A program made the translations under genes and the position numbers. 64,000 bases of DNA from Mycoplasmatota bacterium (GTDB lineage: Bacteria; Bacillota_I; Bacilli_A; MAG-NZ). The stretch is from NCBI GenBank assembly GCA_018394315.1, contig CP074575.1, positions 1,334,615 through 1,398,614 of the forward strand, in the 5' to 3' direction. The notes under the pieces were generated by a model, which was given only the letters and a program-made list of their open reading frames with translations, searched no databases and was not told the origin of the DNA. The first letter of the stretch is position 1, and the number at the start of each line of letters is the position of its first letter. Shown here piece by piece: positions 10,439 through 18,149 of this stretch.

Positions 10439-11149
10439 GTGACTTTGTATTTAGATATGTTCTTTCTTGTTAACTTCATAATGAATTACTTGATATTTAA
10501 TTTCTTAGGTTACCTTCTTGGTCTTAAGAGAAAAAGACTCTTTGTCGGAAGCGTCTTTGTAAGTAGTATTACAATTTTTTCCTTGTTTTGTCCAATCCCA
10601 AATTTTTTTAGAATTATCGTAGGCTTGATGTTTGTATATATTACATTTGGTTATTACAATAAAAAACAGTTCATAAGCCTCTCCCTTCTTTATTACTTGA
10701 TTAACATATCACTAGGAGGACTCACGTTCATTATCAATTCATCAATAAATATTAATTTACTACTAAGTAGCTTTATTATTATTTGTTTATTTGTTGCAAT
10801 AGATAAGTTAGTATTTGATTCAAATCTAGAGTGGAAAACAACGATATTTCTAAATGGGAAGAAAACTGTTGCTTATGTAGATACTGGTAATTTAGCATTA
10901 ATCGATGGACTGAGTATTTGTTTCATCAAAAGTGAATTATCGGATAAATTAGAATATGCGAGGAAATGTGAGATTACTACTATAAATGGTACAAAAATCA
11001 TAAATTTATATAAAGCTGAGATTGTAGTAAATAAATGTCCAGTGGACTGTTACTTATCTATAAGTGATGATATACCTGGTGAAATGTTAATCAGTCCACA
11101 TTTACTAAAATTTAAAGGAGAGATAAGTTATGATAAGGGTTATTCATAA
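10439..11149 (+). CDS. spoIIGA: Sporulation sigma-E processing aspartic protease SpoIIGA
   Basis: SpoIIGA is a membrane-bound aspartic protease of the mother-cell septum that removes the pro-sequence of sigma-E after a forespore signal. The N-terminal half has about five membrane helices, starting LYLDMFFLVNFIMNYLIF. The protease half carries AYVDTGNLALIDG near residue 143, matching the family DTGN catalytic motif. It is 236 aa, clearly shorter than B. subtilis SpoIIGA (about 309 aa). The start is a GTG preceded by GGGGGAGAGG. The 3' end overlaps the sigE start by 20 bp, the canonical spoIIGA-sigE arrangement. Confidence 0.9.
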   Translation: MTLYLDMFFLVNFIMNYLIFNFLGYLLGLKRKRLFVGSVFVSSITIFSLFCPIPNFFRIIVGLMFVYITFGYYNKKQFISLSLLYYLINISLGGLTFIINSSININLLLSSFIIICLFVAIDKLVFDSNLEWKTTIFLNGKKTVAYVDTGNLALIDGLSICFIKSELSDKLEYARKCEITTINGTKIINLYKAEIVVNKCPVDCYLSISDDIPGEMLISPHLLKFKGEISYDKGYS

Positions 11150-11831
11150 AATTCTAGATTTTTTTTCTAAGAAACCAATTTATTTTATTAATAGTTCAGA
11201 CGTCTTACCAGAGCCATTAACTGCAGAAGAGGAAAGAAAGTATGTTAGATTGAGTCAACAAGGAGACAAGTTAGCAAGAGATAAATTAATTGAACATAAT
11301 TTAAGATTAGTTGTATACATAGCTAAAAAGTTTGAAAGTACAAACATTCATATTGAGGATTTAATAGGAATTGGATCCATGGGTCTAATTAAGGCCGTAA
11401 AGACATTTAAGGAAGAAAAGCAAATTAAGTTAGCTACTTACGCATCTAGATGTATAGAGAATGAAATATTAATGTTCTTAAGGAAAATTTCTAAATCTAG
11501 ACAGGATGTATCTCTTGATGAGAAATTAAATACAGATGCTGAAGGGAATGAATTAATTTTGGCTGACATATTAGGAACTTCTGATGATGGTATATTTGAA
11601 AAAATTTTAGCTGATGAAGAAAGAAGAGCGATTTACAGGGTAATTAGTGATTTACCAATCCGAGAGAGAAATATTGTGACTTTAAGATTTGGATTACTTG
11701 GAAAAAAAGAACTCACTCAAAAACAGGTAGCTAAAACCTTAGGAATCTCACAATCATATATATCTCGACTAGAAAAGAGAATTTTTGAGAAGATTAAACA
11801 TCAAGTAGATAAAGAATTACAAAGAGAATAA
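11130..11831 (+). CDS. sigE: RNA polymerase sporulation sigma factor SigE (pro-sigma-E)
   Basis: First mother-cell sigma factor of sporulation. An N-terminal pro-sequence of about 20-27 residues (MIRVIHKILDFFSKKPIYF) precedes the region corresponding to the B. subtilis YYIGGSEALPPPL processing site, here IYFINSSDVLPEPL. Region 2 contains NLRLVVYIAKKFE and KLATYASRCIENEILMFLR; region 4 contains LTQKQVAKTLGISQSYISRL. It is 233 aa, as in B. subtilis. ATG 11130 has AAAGGAG upstream and overlaps the spoIIGA end by 20 bp, so translation is probably coupled to the activating protease. Confidence 0.96.
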   Translation: MIRVIHKILDFFSKKPIYFINSSDVLPEPLTAEEERKYVRLSQQGDKLARDKLIEHNLRLVVYIAKKFESTNIHIEDLIGIGSMGLIKAVKTFKEEKQIKLATYASRCIENEILMFLRKISKSRQDVSLDEKLNTDAEGNELILADILGTSDDGIFEKILADEERRAIYRVISDLPIRERNIVTLRFGLLGKKELTQKQVAKTLGISQSYISRLEKRIFEKIKHQVDKELQRE

Positions 11832-11848
11832 AATAATTTCTCTTACAA

Positions 11849-11879
11849 TGAATAAAAAATCTAAATAGTAGCCATACTC
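11849..11879 (+). promoter_or_regulatory. Forespore (sigma-F/sigma-G) promoter of sigG
   Basis: TGAATA (11849-11854) and CATACTC (11873-11879) with an 18-bp spacer match the forespore consensus TGAATA / CATACTA at all but one position. It lies immediately before the sigG ribosome site, as expected for a sigma-F-started, self-activating sigG. Confidence 0.82.
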
Positions 11880-11901
11880 CTAACAAAAGGGGGTGGCTAT
11901 T

Positions 11902-12675
11902 TTGCATAATAGAGTTGAAATAACTGGTGTTGATACATCGAAATTACAGACACTTAAAAACAAAGAAATGATGGAACTACTAGTCAAGATTAAAGCAGGA
12001 GATAATGAAGCAAGAGAAAAACTAATAATAGGTAATATTAAATTAATTTTAAGTGTGTTAAAAAAATTTAATAATCGCGGTGAAAATCTAGATGATTTAT
12101 TTCAGGTTGGATGCGTTGGTTTGATAAAGGCAATTGATAACTTTGATATGAGTCATGGAGTTAGATTTTCTACATATGCAGTTCCAATGATTATAGGCGA
12201 AATTAGAAGATATCTAAGAGATTCTGGTTCTATTAGAGTAAGTAGATCATTAAAGGATATTGCATATAAATCTATTAAGATTAAAGAGAGATATTTGAGA
12301 GAGATATATAGAGAGCCAACAGTTAAAGAATTAGCTAAAGAGTTAGAAGTAGAAGAAATTGATGTAGTTATGGCTTTTGAGGCAATTCAAGAACCAATAA
12401 GTATGTTTACTCCGATTTATAATGACGGAGGAGACACAATACATCTAATTGATCAAATAAGAGATAAAATTGATACTGAAAATAAAAACATTGAAGAAAT
12501 AATGATTAAAGAGAGTTTAGAAAGACTTGAAAAAAGAGAGAAGTCTATTATAATGGAAAGATATTTCTTAGGAAAAACACAAATGGAAATTGCAGATGAA
12601 ATTGGTATATCTCAAGCTCAAGTATCAAGATTAGAAAAGTCAGCATTAAGGCATATGAGTGAGTACATAGGATAA
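11902..12675 (+). CDS. sigG: RNA polymerase sporulation forespore sigma factor SigG
   Basis: Late forespore sigma factor. The N-terminus NRVEITGVDTSKLQTLKN closely matches the B. subtilis SigG signature (NKVEICGVDTSKLPVLKN). Region 2 is DDLFQVGCVGLIKAIDNF and STYAVPMIIGEIRRYLRDSG; region 4 is KTQMEIADEIGISQAQVSRL. A GTG at 11893 is in frame, but it is part of the Shine-Dalgarno AGGGGGTGG. TTG 11902 sits eight bases further on and gives an N-terminus aligned with the family (257 aa). It follows sigE by 70 bp, behind its own forespore promoter. Confidence 0.96.
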   Translation: MHNRVEITGVDTSKLQTLKNKEMMELLVKIKAGDNEAREKLIIGNIKLILSVLKKFNNRGENLDDLFQVGCVGLIKAIDNFDMSHGVRFSTYAVPMIIGEIRRYLRDSGSIRVSRSLKDIAYKSIKIKERYLREIYREPTVKELAKELEVEEIDVVMAFEAIQEPISMFTPIYNDGGDTIHLIDQIRDKIDTENKNIEEIMIKESLERLEKREKSIIMERYFLGKTQMEIADEIGISQAQVSRLEKSALRHMSEYIG

Positions 12676-12702
12676 AGTCATTCTCTGTAATGACTTTTTT
12701 TC
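12674..12702 (+). terminator. Intrinsic terminator after sigG
   Basis: Nine-bp stem AAAGTCATT / AATGACTTT, loop CTCTGT, followed by a T-run. It overlaps the sigG stop codon. Confidence 0.88.
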
Positions 12703-12737
12703 TTTAATTCTTCATATAATAACTAAGGGGGTATTTT

Positions 12738-13001
12738 ATGGGTAATTTTGTAGGAAAAATACTTTATAGTGATTTGCAAGACTTGGATGTTATTAATGTT
12801 GTTGATGGGTCAGTTTTAGGTACAATTTCTGATTTAGAAATTGACTCTACAACTGGTCGAATATGTACTATAACTGTTAAGTGTATGGGGAAATTATTAA
12901 AACTGCTTAATCCTGATAAGGGTATTATAATTCCATGGGATCAAATAATAAAAATTGGAGAGGATGTAATCATAGTAAATTATAATTGTTTGCTTAACTA
13001 A
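12738..13001 (+). CDS. ylmC: YlmC/YmxH family PRC-barrel protein
   Basis: Small 87-aa protein of the PRC-barrel YlmC/YmxH sporulation-associated family: DLDVINVVDGSVLGTISDLE near residue 16 and IIIPWDQIIKIGEDVIIV near 64. The biochemical role is unknown. It is found beside sigG and the ylm cluster in spore formers, as here. The ATG is preceded by TAAGGGGGT. The last codons overlap the promoter of the next gene. Confidence 0.85.
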   Translation: MGNFVGKILYSDLQDLDVINVVDGSVLGTISDLEIDSTTGRICTITVKCMGKLLKLLNPDKGIIIPWDQIIKIGEDVIIVNYNCLLN

Positions 13002-13023
13002 CAAATACTTTCTGTGTTATAAT
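12994..13023 (+). promoter_or_regulatory. Sigma-A promoter of the ylmE-sepF-ylmG-ylmH operon
   Basis: TTAACT (12994-12999), an 18-bp spacer and the extended -10 TGTTATAAT (13015-13023). The -35 lies inside the end of ylmC. Confidence 0.65.
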
Positions 13024-13060
13024 AATATATAATGCCAATAAAAGGACATAAGGTGGTTGT

Positions 13061-13675
13061 ATGTTAGACAATAAATTTATAGAAAATATCAAGTTTGAAT
13101 ATCCTAAAGTGAATGTAATAGCGGTCACAAAATATGTAGATTACTTGGGAGTAATTGCTTTCAAGAATATTGGTATGCTCAACATTGGCGAAAATAGAGT
13201 TGAATCATTTTTGGACAAGTACGAGAAGGTTGATGGGGTTGTGTGGCACTTTATTGGTTCTTTACAAACAAAAAAAGTTAAAAAGATTATTGATAAGATT
13301 GATTATTTACATTCGCTAGATAGACTTAGTTTAGCTCTAGAAATTGAAAAAAGAGCTAAGAAGACTGTAAAATGCTTTATTCAGGTTAAAACTTCAGATG
13401 AAGAAACAAAACATGGACTAGCGGTTGATGAAGTTGGTGATTTTATTAATGAGGTTAGTAAACTTAAAAATATTGAGATTGTTGGTTTTATGACTATGGC
13501 ACCAGAAACAAATGATGAAGTAGTTTTAAGAAAATGTTTTAGTGAGATGAGAAAATTAAAAGATAAATATCCTTATGAAGAGTTATCGATGGGTATGAGT
13601 AATGATTATAAGATTGCTATAGATCACGGTGCTACATATGTAAGATTGGGAAGAATTTTATACGAAAGGGGATAA
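13061..13675 (+). CDS. ylmE: YggS/YlmE family pyridoxal-phosphate homeostasis protein
   Basis: PLP-binding, fold-type III barrel protein with no known enzymatic activity; it buffers PLP and affects amino-acid pools. The PLP lysine lies in VIAVTKYVD near residue 23. IGENRVES near 46, WHFIGSLQTKKVK near 66, VKTSDEETKHGL near 109, GFMTMAP near 139 and LSMGMSNDYKIAIDHGATYVR near 174 are the family signatures. At 204 aa it is somewhat shorter than usual (about 225 aa), mainly at the N-terminus. It heads the run ylmE-sepF-ylmG-ylmH, whose genes are two bases apart or overlapping. Confidence 0.93.
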   Translation: MLDNKFIENIKFEYPKVNVIAVTKYVDYLGVIAFKNIGMLNIGENRVESFLDKYEKVDGVVWHFIGSLQTKKVKKIIDKIDYLHSLDRLSLALEIEKRAKKTVKCFIQVKTSDEETKHGLAVDEVGDFINEVSKLKNIEIVGFMTMAPETNDEVVLRKCFSEMRKLKDKYPYEELSMGMSNDYKIAIDHGATYVRLGRILYERG

Positions 13676-13677
13676 AT

Positions 13678-14052
13678 ATGAGTATAATTAAGAAATTATT
13701 AGGCTATCCTGTAGATGATAAAGAACTTAAAGAAGAATACAGTAAAAGTGAAGATATCGAACAAAAGGATAAAGAAGCAAAAGATAAGATAATTTTTGAA
13801 AAGATGCTTGATACTTCAAAAGCTCAGGAATTAGCTGACAAACTAATTGAAGGATATCCTCTTGTGATAAACTTTGAGGATCTAGGAGTACATGAATCCA
13901 ATCAAATGATTGCATTTTTGTCTGGGGTTTCTTATACATTACAAGGAATAAATTTACAGATGACGAAAAAAATATTTATCTTTTCTAAAAGTGAGAATTT
14001 AGAAGATGGTTCAATAATGCATTTTTATAATCAATATAGAGAGGAAACATAA
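13678..14052 (+). CDS. sepF: Cell division protein SepF
   Basis: SepF polymerises into rings, bundles FtsZ and anchors it to the membrane through an N-terminal amphipathic helix (MSIIKKLLGY fits this). After a charged linker, the SepF core runs from about residue 42 (DTSKAQELADKLIEGYPLVI) to 118, including INFEDLGVHESNQMIAFLSG and the GINLQMTKKIFIFS strands. It is 124 aa. Two bases separate it from ylmE and one from ylmG. Because no ftsA accompanies ftsZ here, SepF may be the main FtsZ membrane anchor in this organism (inference). Confidence 0.93.
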   Translation: MSIIKKLLGYPVDDKELKEEYSKSEDIEQKDKEAKDKIIFEKMLDTSKAQELADKLIEGYPLVINFEDLGVHESNQMIAFLSGVSYTLQGINLQMTKKIFIFSKSENLEDGSIMHFYNQYREET

Positions 14053-14053
14053 C

Positions 14054-14311
14054 ATGGAATTAGTTATAAGATTTATTATATATTTCTTAGTAGTTTATAG
14101 ATATTTGATTATTGCTTATGTAATAATGAGTTGGTTTCCGAACTTTGTTGGGAATCCATTTCATAAATTTTTATTTACTGTGTGTGAACCTTACATACAA
14201 AAGTTTAGAAGAATTATTCCACCCATTGCTGGTCTAGATTTTTCTCCTATTGTTGGTTTCTTGTTATTAAATTTTGCGATAAGTGGATTAGCGAGTATAC
14301 AAATTGCTTGA
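14054..14311 (+). CDS. ylmG: YggT/YlmG family membrane protein
   Basis: 85-aa integral membrane protein with two hydrophobic segments. A conserved turn follows the first, FVGNPFHKFLFTVCEPYIQKFRR, and the stretch IIPPIAGLDFSPIVGFLLL follows. The family is linked to envelope or division functions and usually lies between sepF and ylmH, as here. It ends on TGA and overlaps ylmH by 8 bp. Confidence 0.92.
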   Translation: MELVIRFIIYFLVVYRYLIIAYVIMSWFPNFVGNPFHKFLFTVCEPYIQKFRRIIPPIAGLDFSPIVGFLLLNFAISGLASIQIA

Positions 14312-15011
14312 GCATTTTAATAAAGAAGATCAAGAATTCGTTAAGAAAATTAGAAATCTTGAGGGTAAGAATTATTTAACAAAATTTTTAGATATTAACC
14401 AGCAAGATATTGTTGGAAGAATCATACCAAGTGCTATTTTTTACGGTGGATATGAAAAATCAGAGCTTAAGCGTGCAAGTTCAATCGGGTGTGATGATTT
14501 TAAGATTACTTGCTTTAAAATAGAATATGATAAAAGGTATGGGGAACTTAATCATAGAAATATTTTGGGAAGTGTTCTAAGTTTAGGTATTGAAAAGGAT
14601 AATATTGGAGATATTATTATAGGTGACGATATTCATATATTCGTTGCTTCAGAAATTGAAAGATATATTGAGCTTAATTTCATAGTGGTCGGTAAGATAA
14701 ATATCACTCTAATAAAGGTAGATGGTTCAAATTTAGTAAGAAATGATGATTATAAAGTCATAAAAGTAATTTTGAAGTCATTTAGACTTGATAATATTAT
14801 TTCCAGTGTATATAATTGTTCTAGAAACGAGTCGAAAAAGTTGATTAATAAGGGATTTGTCAGAGTAAATCATAAATTAATCGAGAGTGTATCATACATT
14901 GTAAAAAAAGATGACTTGATTTCTGTAAGAAAAAAAGGAAGATTTATTTTCCTTGAGGAAATGGGTATGACTAGAAAATCAAACTACTTCATATCTGTTG
15001 GTTTATATTAA
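14304..15011 (+). CDS. ylmH: S4-domain RNA-binding protein YlmH (ribosome rescue factor family)
   Basis: 235-aa protein with an N-terminal ylmH domain (IFYGGYEKSELKRAS near residue 48; HRNILGSVLSLGIEKDNIGD near 85) and a C-terminal S4 domain (FRLDNIISSVYNCSRNESKK near 155, then LINKGFVRVNHKLI). The family binds peptidyl-tRNA-obstructed 50S subunits and takes part in ribosome quality control. The start is a TTG with no strong ribosome site and relies on an 8-bp overlap with ylmG. In Bacillus divIVA follows; here an ileS T-box leader follows directly. Confidence 0.9.
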   Translation: MLEHFNKEDQEFVKKIRNLEGKNYLTKFLDINQQDIVGRIIPSAIFYGGYEKSELKRASSIGCDDFKITCFKIEYDKRYGELNHRNILGSVLSLGIEKDNIGDIIIGDDIHIFVASEIERYIELNFIVVGKINITLIKVDGSNLVRNDDYKVIKVILKSFRLDNIISSVYNCSRNESKKLINKGFVRVNHKLIESVSYIVKKDDLISVRKKGRFIFLEEMGMTRKSNYFISVGLY

Positions 15012-15019
15012 CGAAGATT

Positions 15020-15222
15020 AGGATAAGTAAATTACATAGTTTTTTATAGCGAGCTAGAGTCGGTGGAAGTCTAGTAAAAAGAAGTAATTTATATCACCTA
15101 TGAGTATTCTTGTGCAAAGTAAGAACGTATGTCCTACGATAGAGGATAGAGTGCATAACTTAAGTTATGAACTAAGGTGGTACCGCGTTATTAACGTCCT
15201 TAGATTTTCTAAGGATTTTTTA
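15020..15222 (+). promoter_or_regulatory. T-box riboswitch controlling ileS (isoleucine specifier)
   Basis: The leader carries a stem I with GGTGGAAG (15062-15069) and a specifier segment TATATCACC in which ATC (15093-15095) reads isoleucine. The canonical T-box is AAGGTGGTACCGCG around 15175-15188, and its TGGT bulge can pair with the ACCA end of uncharged tRNA-Ile. A competing terminator follows: stem CCTTAGA / TCTAAGG (15198-15204 with 15208-15214) plus a T-tract. Uncharged tRNA-Ile should stabilise the antiterminator and switch on ileS. Confidence 0.96.
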
Positions 15223-15285
15223 TTTATATACATTTTTAAATGCATATTTACGTTAAAGATAAAAAGAAGATTTTGGAGGAAAAAT

Positions 15286-17991
15286 ATGAAAGAACTAAAA
15301 GACACACTTTTAATGCCTAAAACCGATTTTCCTATGAGAGGAAATTTAGGTAAGAGAGAAGTAGAATTTCAAAAACATTGGAATGAGATAAATCTTTATG
15401 ATGAAATTTTGAAGAAAAATGAAGGTAAGCCAAATTATATATTACATGATGGGCCGCCATATGCAAATGGTGATATTCACATGGGACATGCTTTAAACAA
15501 GGTCTTAAAAGATTTCGTGGTAAGGTATAAAAATATGAGTGGTTTCTTGGCGCCTTATACTCCTGGTTGGGATACACATGGTTTACCCATAGAAAATGCG
15601 CTTACTAAGGTTAAAAAAGTTAACCGTAAAGCTTTACCAATAAGTGAGTTCAGAAAGTTATGTCAGACATATGCTGAAGAACAAGTTCAAAAACAAAAGG
15701 AACAATTTAAGCGTTTAGGGGTTATTGGTGATTGGGACAATCCATATGTAACATATCAACCTGAGTTCGAAAGATTACAATTAAAAGCTTTTGCAAAAAT
15801 GGTGGAAAAAGGATTAGTATATAAAGGACTAAAGCCAGTATATTGGTCACCATCAAGTGAGTCAGCACTCGCTGAAGCTGAAATTGAGTATCACGATCAT
15901 AAATCTCCAAGTATTTATGTTGCGATGCCTGTTGTTGATGGATTAGGTTTAATAGAAAATGCAGAGTTTATTATTTGGACAACAACTCCTTGGACAATTC
16001 CTGCGAATTTAGCTATTTGTGTGGGAGCGAAGTTTGAGTATGTGGTAGTTAATGTTTTAGATAGAAAATTTGTTGTAGGAAAAGAATTATTAGATGTAGT
16101 AAAAGATGAATTGAAGTGGGATAGTTATGAAATTATTAATGAATTTACGGGTAAAGACTTAGAAGGTATGTCATATAAACATCCCCTATATGACAGAGTT
16201 TCTCCTGTAATTTTAGGTGATCATGTTACTACTGAAGGAGGAACTGGATTAGTTCACACTGCACCAGGTCACGGACAAGATGACTTTATCGTTGGTAAAC
16301 AAAACGGACTTGAAATATATTGTCCAGTAGATGGACGAGGGTATTTAGATGATTCTACTGGATTTGGAGGAATGTTTGTAGAAGATGCTAACAAAGAAAT
16401 TGGAATGGCTTTAGAAGAAAAAGGTGCCTTATTGGCTCTTAAATTCATTAAACATAGTTATCCGCATGACTGGAGAACAAGAAAACCAATTATCTTTAGA
16501 GCAACTGAACAGTGGTTTGCTTCAATAGAAAACATGAAAGAGGATTTACTAGAAGCAGTTAGTGATACTGAATGGTTCCCTAAGTGGGGAGAACTTAGAA
16601 TGACTAATATGATTAAAGATAGAGAAGAATGGTGTATTTCTAGACAAAGAGTGTGGGGTGTACCAATTCCAGCTTTCTATGCTGAAGATGGTACTAGTAT
16701 CTTAGATGTTGACGTTATTAATCATGTAGCAGAGTTGTTTGGAGAGTTAGGTTCAAACGTATGGTTTGAAAGAGAAGCTAAGGACTTACTCCCAAAAGGA
16801 TTCACTCATCCAGGTTCACCAAATGGTGTTTTCAAAAAAGAAACGGATATTATGGATGTATGGTTTGATTCAGGAACTTCACACCAAGGTGGATTAGTTC
16901 CATTTGGAAATTCAGGTCAGGCTGACCTTTACTTAGAAGGAAGTGACCAATATCGTGGTTGGTTTAATTCCTCGCTTTCAACAAGTGTAGCTATGTTTGG
17001 AAGAGCACCATATAAGACTGTTGTCTCTCACGGGTTTATTAATGATGGAGATGGCCGTAAGATGAGTAAATCTATGGGTAACGGTATCGATCCAATAAAA
17101 TTGATGAGTCAAATGGGTGCTGATATTTTACGTATGTGGGTAGCAAGTGTTGACTATCAATCTGACGTAAGAATTTCAAATGAAATGATGAAACAAGTTT
17201 CAGAAGGTTATAGAAAAATTAGGAATACATATAGATTTTTACTAGGTAATTTAAATGACTATGATAATAATTTAAATAAAATTGAGTATGATAATTTAAG
17301 AGAAGTTGATCAGTATGTAGTAGTTAAATTAAATGATTTGGTAAGGGATGTAATAGATGCATATGAGAGATTTGCTTTTGATGAAGTTTACCGTAAATTA
17401 ACTAACTTTGTTACTTTCTTATCAGGATTCTATATGGATTTTACAAAAGACATCTTGTATATCGAAAAAGAAAATTCACATTCTAGAAGATGCGTACAAA
17501 CAGTATTTTATGAAGTAGTTGATTCCTTAATAAGATTACTTACTCCGATATTACCTCATACTGCTGATGAAGCTTATACGTATTTACCTGGGAAAACTGA
17601 GCGTAATTCGCAGTTATTAGAAATGCCTGTTGTTAAAGATCTTGATGAGAGTGTTATAAGTAAATTTGATAAATTTATGAGTATTAGAAATGATGTACTT
17701 AAGGCTTTAGAAGAAGCAAGAAACAAAAAGGTTATTGGTAAGAGTTTCCAAGCTCATTTAATCTTATATCCTGATTCTAATACAAAAGAGTTACTAGAGT
17801 CACTTAATGCAAACTTGCAACAAATATTAATTGTTTCTAAGCTAGATATTGCTACTGGAACTGGTGAATACAAGTTTGAGGGTCTTAGCATAGATGTTAA
17901 GTCAGCTAATGGGCATACATGCGCAAGATGTTGGCAAGTTGTAGATGACGTTGAAGATGAAGTCTGTCCAAGATGTGCTGAGATAATTTAG
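15286..17991 (+). CDS. ileS: Isoleucyl-tRNA synthetase
   Basis: Class I synthetase charging tRNA-Ile, 901 aa. The HIGH-type motif is [16 protein letters not shown] near residue 57, the editing domain includes [17 protein letters not shown] near 223, and KMSKS is [10 protein letters not shown] near 590. The C-terminal zinc finger is CARCW followed by CPRC, as in the bacterial type. The reading frame extends upstream to 15100, but that ATG lies inside the T-box leader. ATG 15286 has GGAGGAAAAAT directly upstream and is the real start. Confidence 0.98.
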   Translation: MKELKDTLLMPKTDFPMRGNLGKREVEFQKHWNEINLYDEILKKNEGKPNYILHDGPPYANGDIHMGHALNKVLKDFVVRYKNMSGFLAPYTPGWDTHGLPIENALTKVKKVNRKALPISEFRKLCQTYAEEQVQKQKEQFKRLGVIGDWDNPYVTYQPEFERLQLKAFAKMVEKGLVYKGLKPVYWSPSSESALAEAEIEYHDHKSPSIYVAMPVVDGLGLIENAEFIIWTTTPWTIPANLAICVGAKFEYVVVNVLDRKFVVGKELLDVVKDELKWDSYEIINEFTGKDLEGMSYKHPLYDRVSPVILGDHVTTEGGTGLVHTAPGHGQDDFIVGKQNGLEIYCPVDGRGYLDDSTGFGGMFVEDANKEIGMALEEKGALLALKFIKHSYPHDWRTRKPIIFRATEQWFASIENMKEDLLEAVSDTEWFPKWGELRMTNMIKDREEWCISRQRVWGVPIPAFYAEDGTSILDVDVINHVAELFGELGSNVWFEREAKDLLPKGFTHPGSPNGVFKKETDIMDVWFDSGTSHQGGLVPFGNSGQADLYLEGSDQYRGWFNSSLSTSVAMFGRAPYKTVVSHGFINDGDGRKMSKSMGNGIDPIKLMSQMGADILRMWVASVDYQSDVRISNEMMKQVSEGYRKIRNTYRFLLGNLNDYDNNLNKIEYDNLREVDQYVVVKLNDLVRDVIDAYERFAFDEVYRKLTNFVTFLSGFYMDFTKDILYIEKENSHSRRCVQTVFYEVVDSLIRLLTPILPHTADEAYTYLPGKTERNSQLLEMPVVKDLDESVISKFDKFMSIRNDVLKALEEARNKKVIGKSFQAHLILYPDSNTKELLESLNANLQQILIVSKLDIATGTGEYKFEGLSIDVKSANGHTCARCWQVVDDVEDEVCPRCAEII

Positions 17992-18054
17992 TTTAATTTA
18001 TCACAAATTAAGAACACTAAAAAGCGTTTTCATTTATTTAGATTATATGGTTTA

Positions 18055-18063
18055 TGCTATAAT
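18055..18063 (+). promoter_or_regulatory. Extended -10 promoter of ppdK
   Basis: TGCTATAAT is a perfect extended -10 element; the -35 region about 17 bp upstream is only weakly matched. It precedes the ppdK leader and gene. Confidence 0.65.
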
Positions 18064-18101
18064 TAACATGTAAAAAAATGTTTGATTTATGAGGATTTTT
18101 A

Positions 18102-18149
18102 GTGAAAAAATTGAAGAAAACAAACAAAAATAAAGGAGAATTAAAATGA
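18102..18149 (+). CDS. Putative 15-residue Lys-rich leader peptide ahead of ppdK
   Basis: GTG 18102 follows a GAGG at a plausible distance and opens a 15-codon frame (VKKLKKTNKNKGELK). Its TGA stop (18147-18149) overlaps the ppdK ATG (18146-18148) as ATGA. The ppdK Shine-Dalgarno (AAAGGAG) lies inside this frame. It could serve as a translational-coupling minicistron, or it could be chance in an A-rich leader. Confidence 0.35.
   Translation: MKKLKKTNKNKGELK

Noticed and set aside
15100-15285. N-terminal extension of IleS by 62 residues
   Set aside because: It lies wholly inside the T-box leader, including specifier, T-box and terminator; ATG 15286 has the ribosome site and the normal IleS N-terminus.
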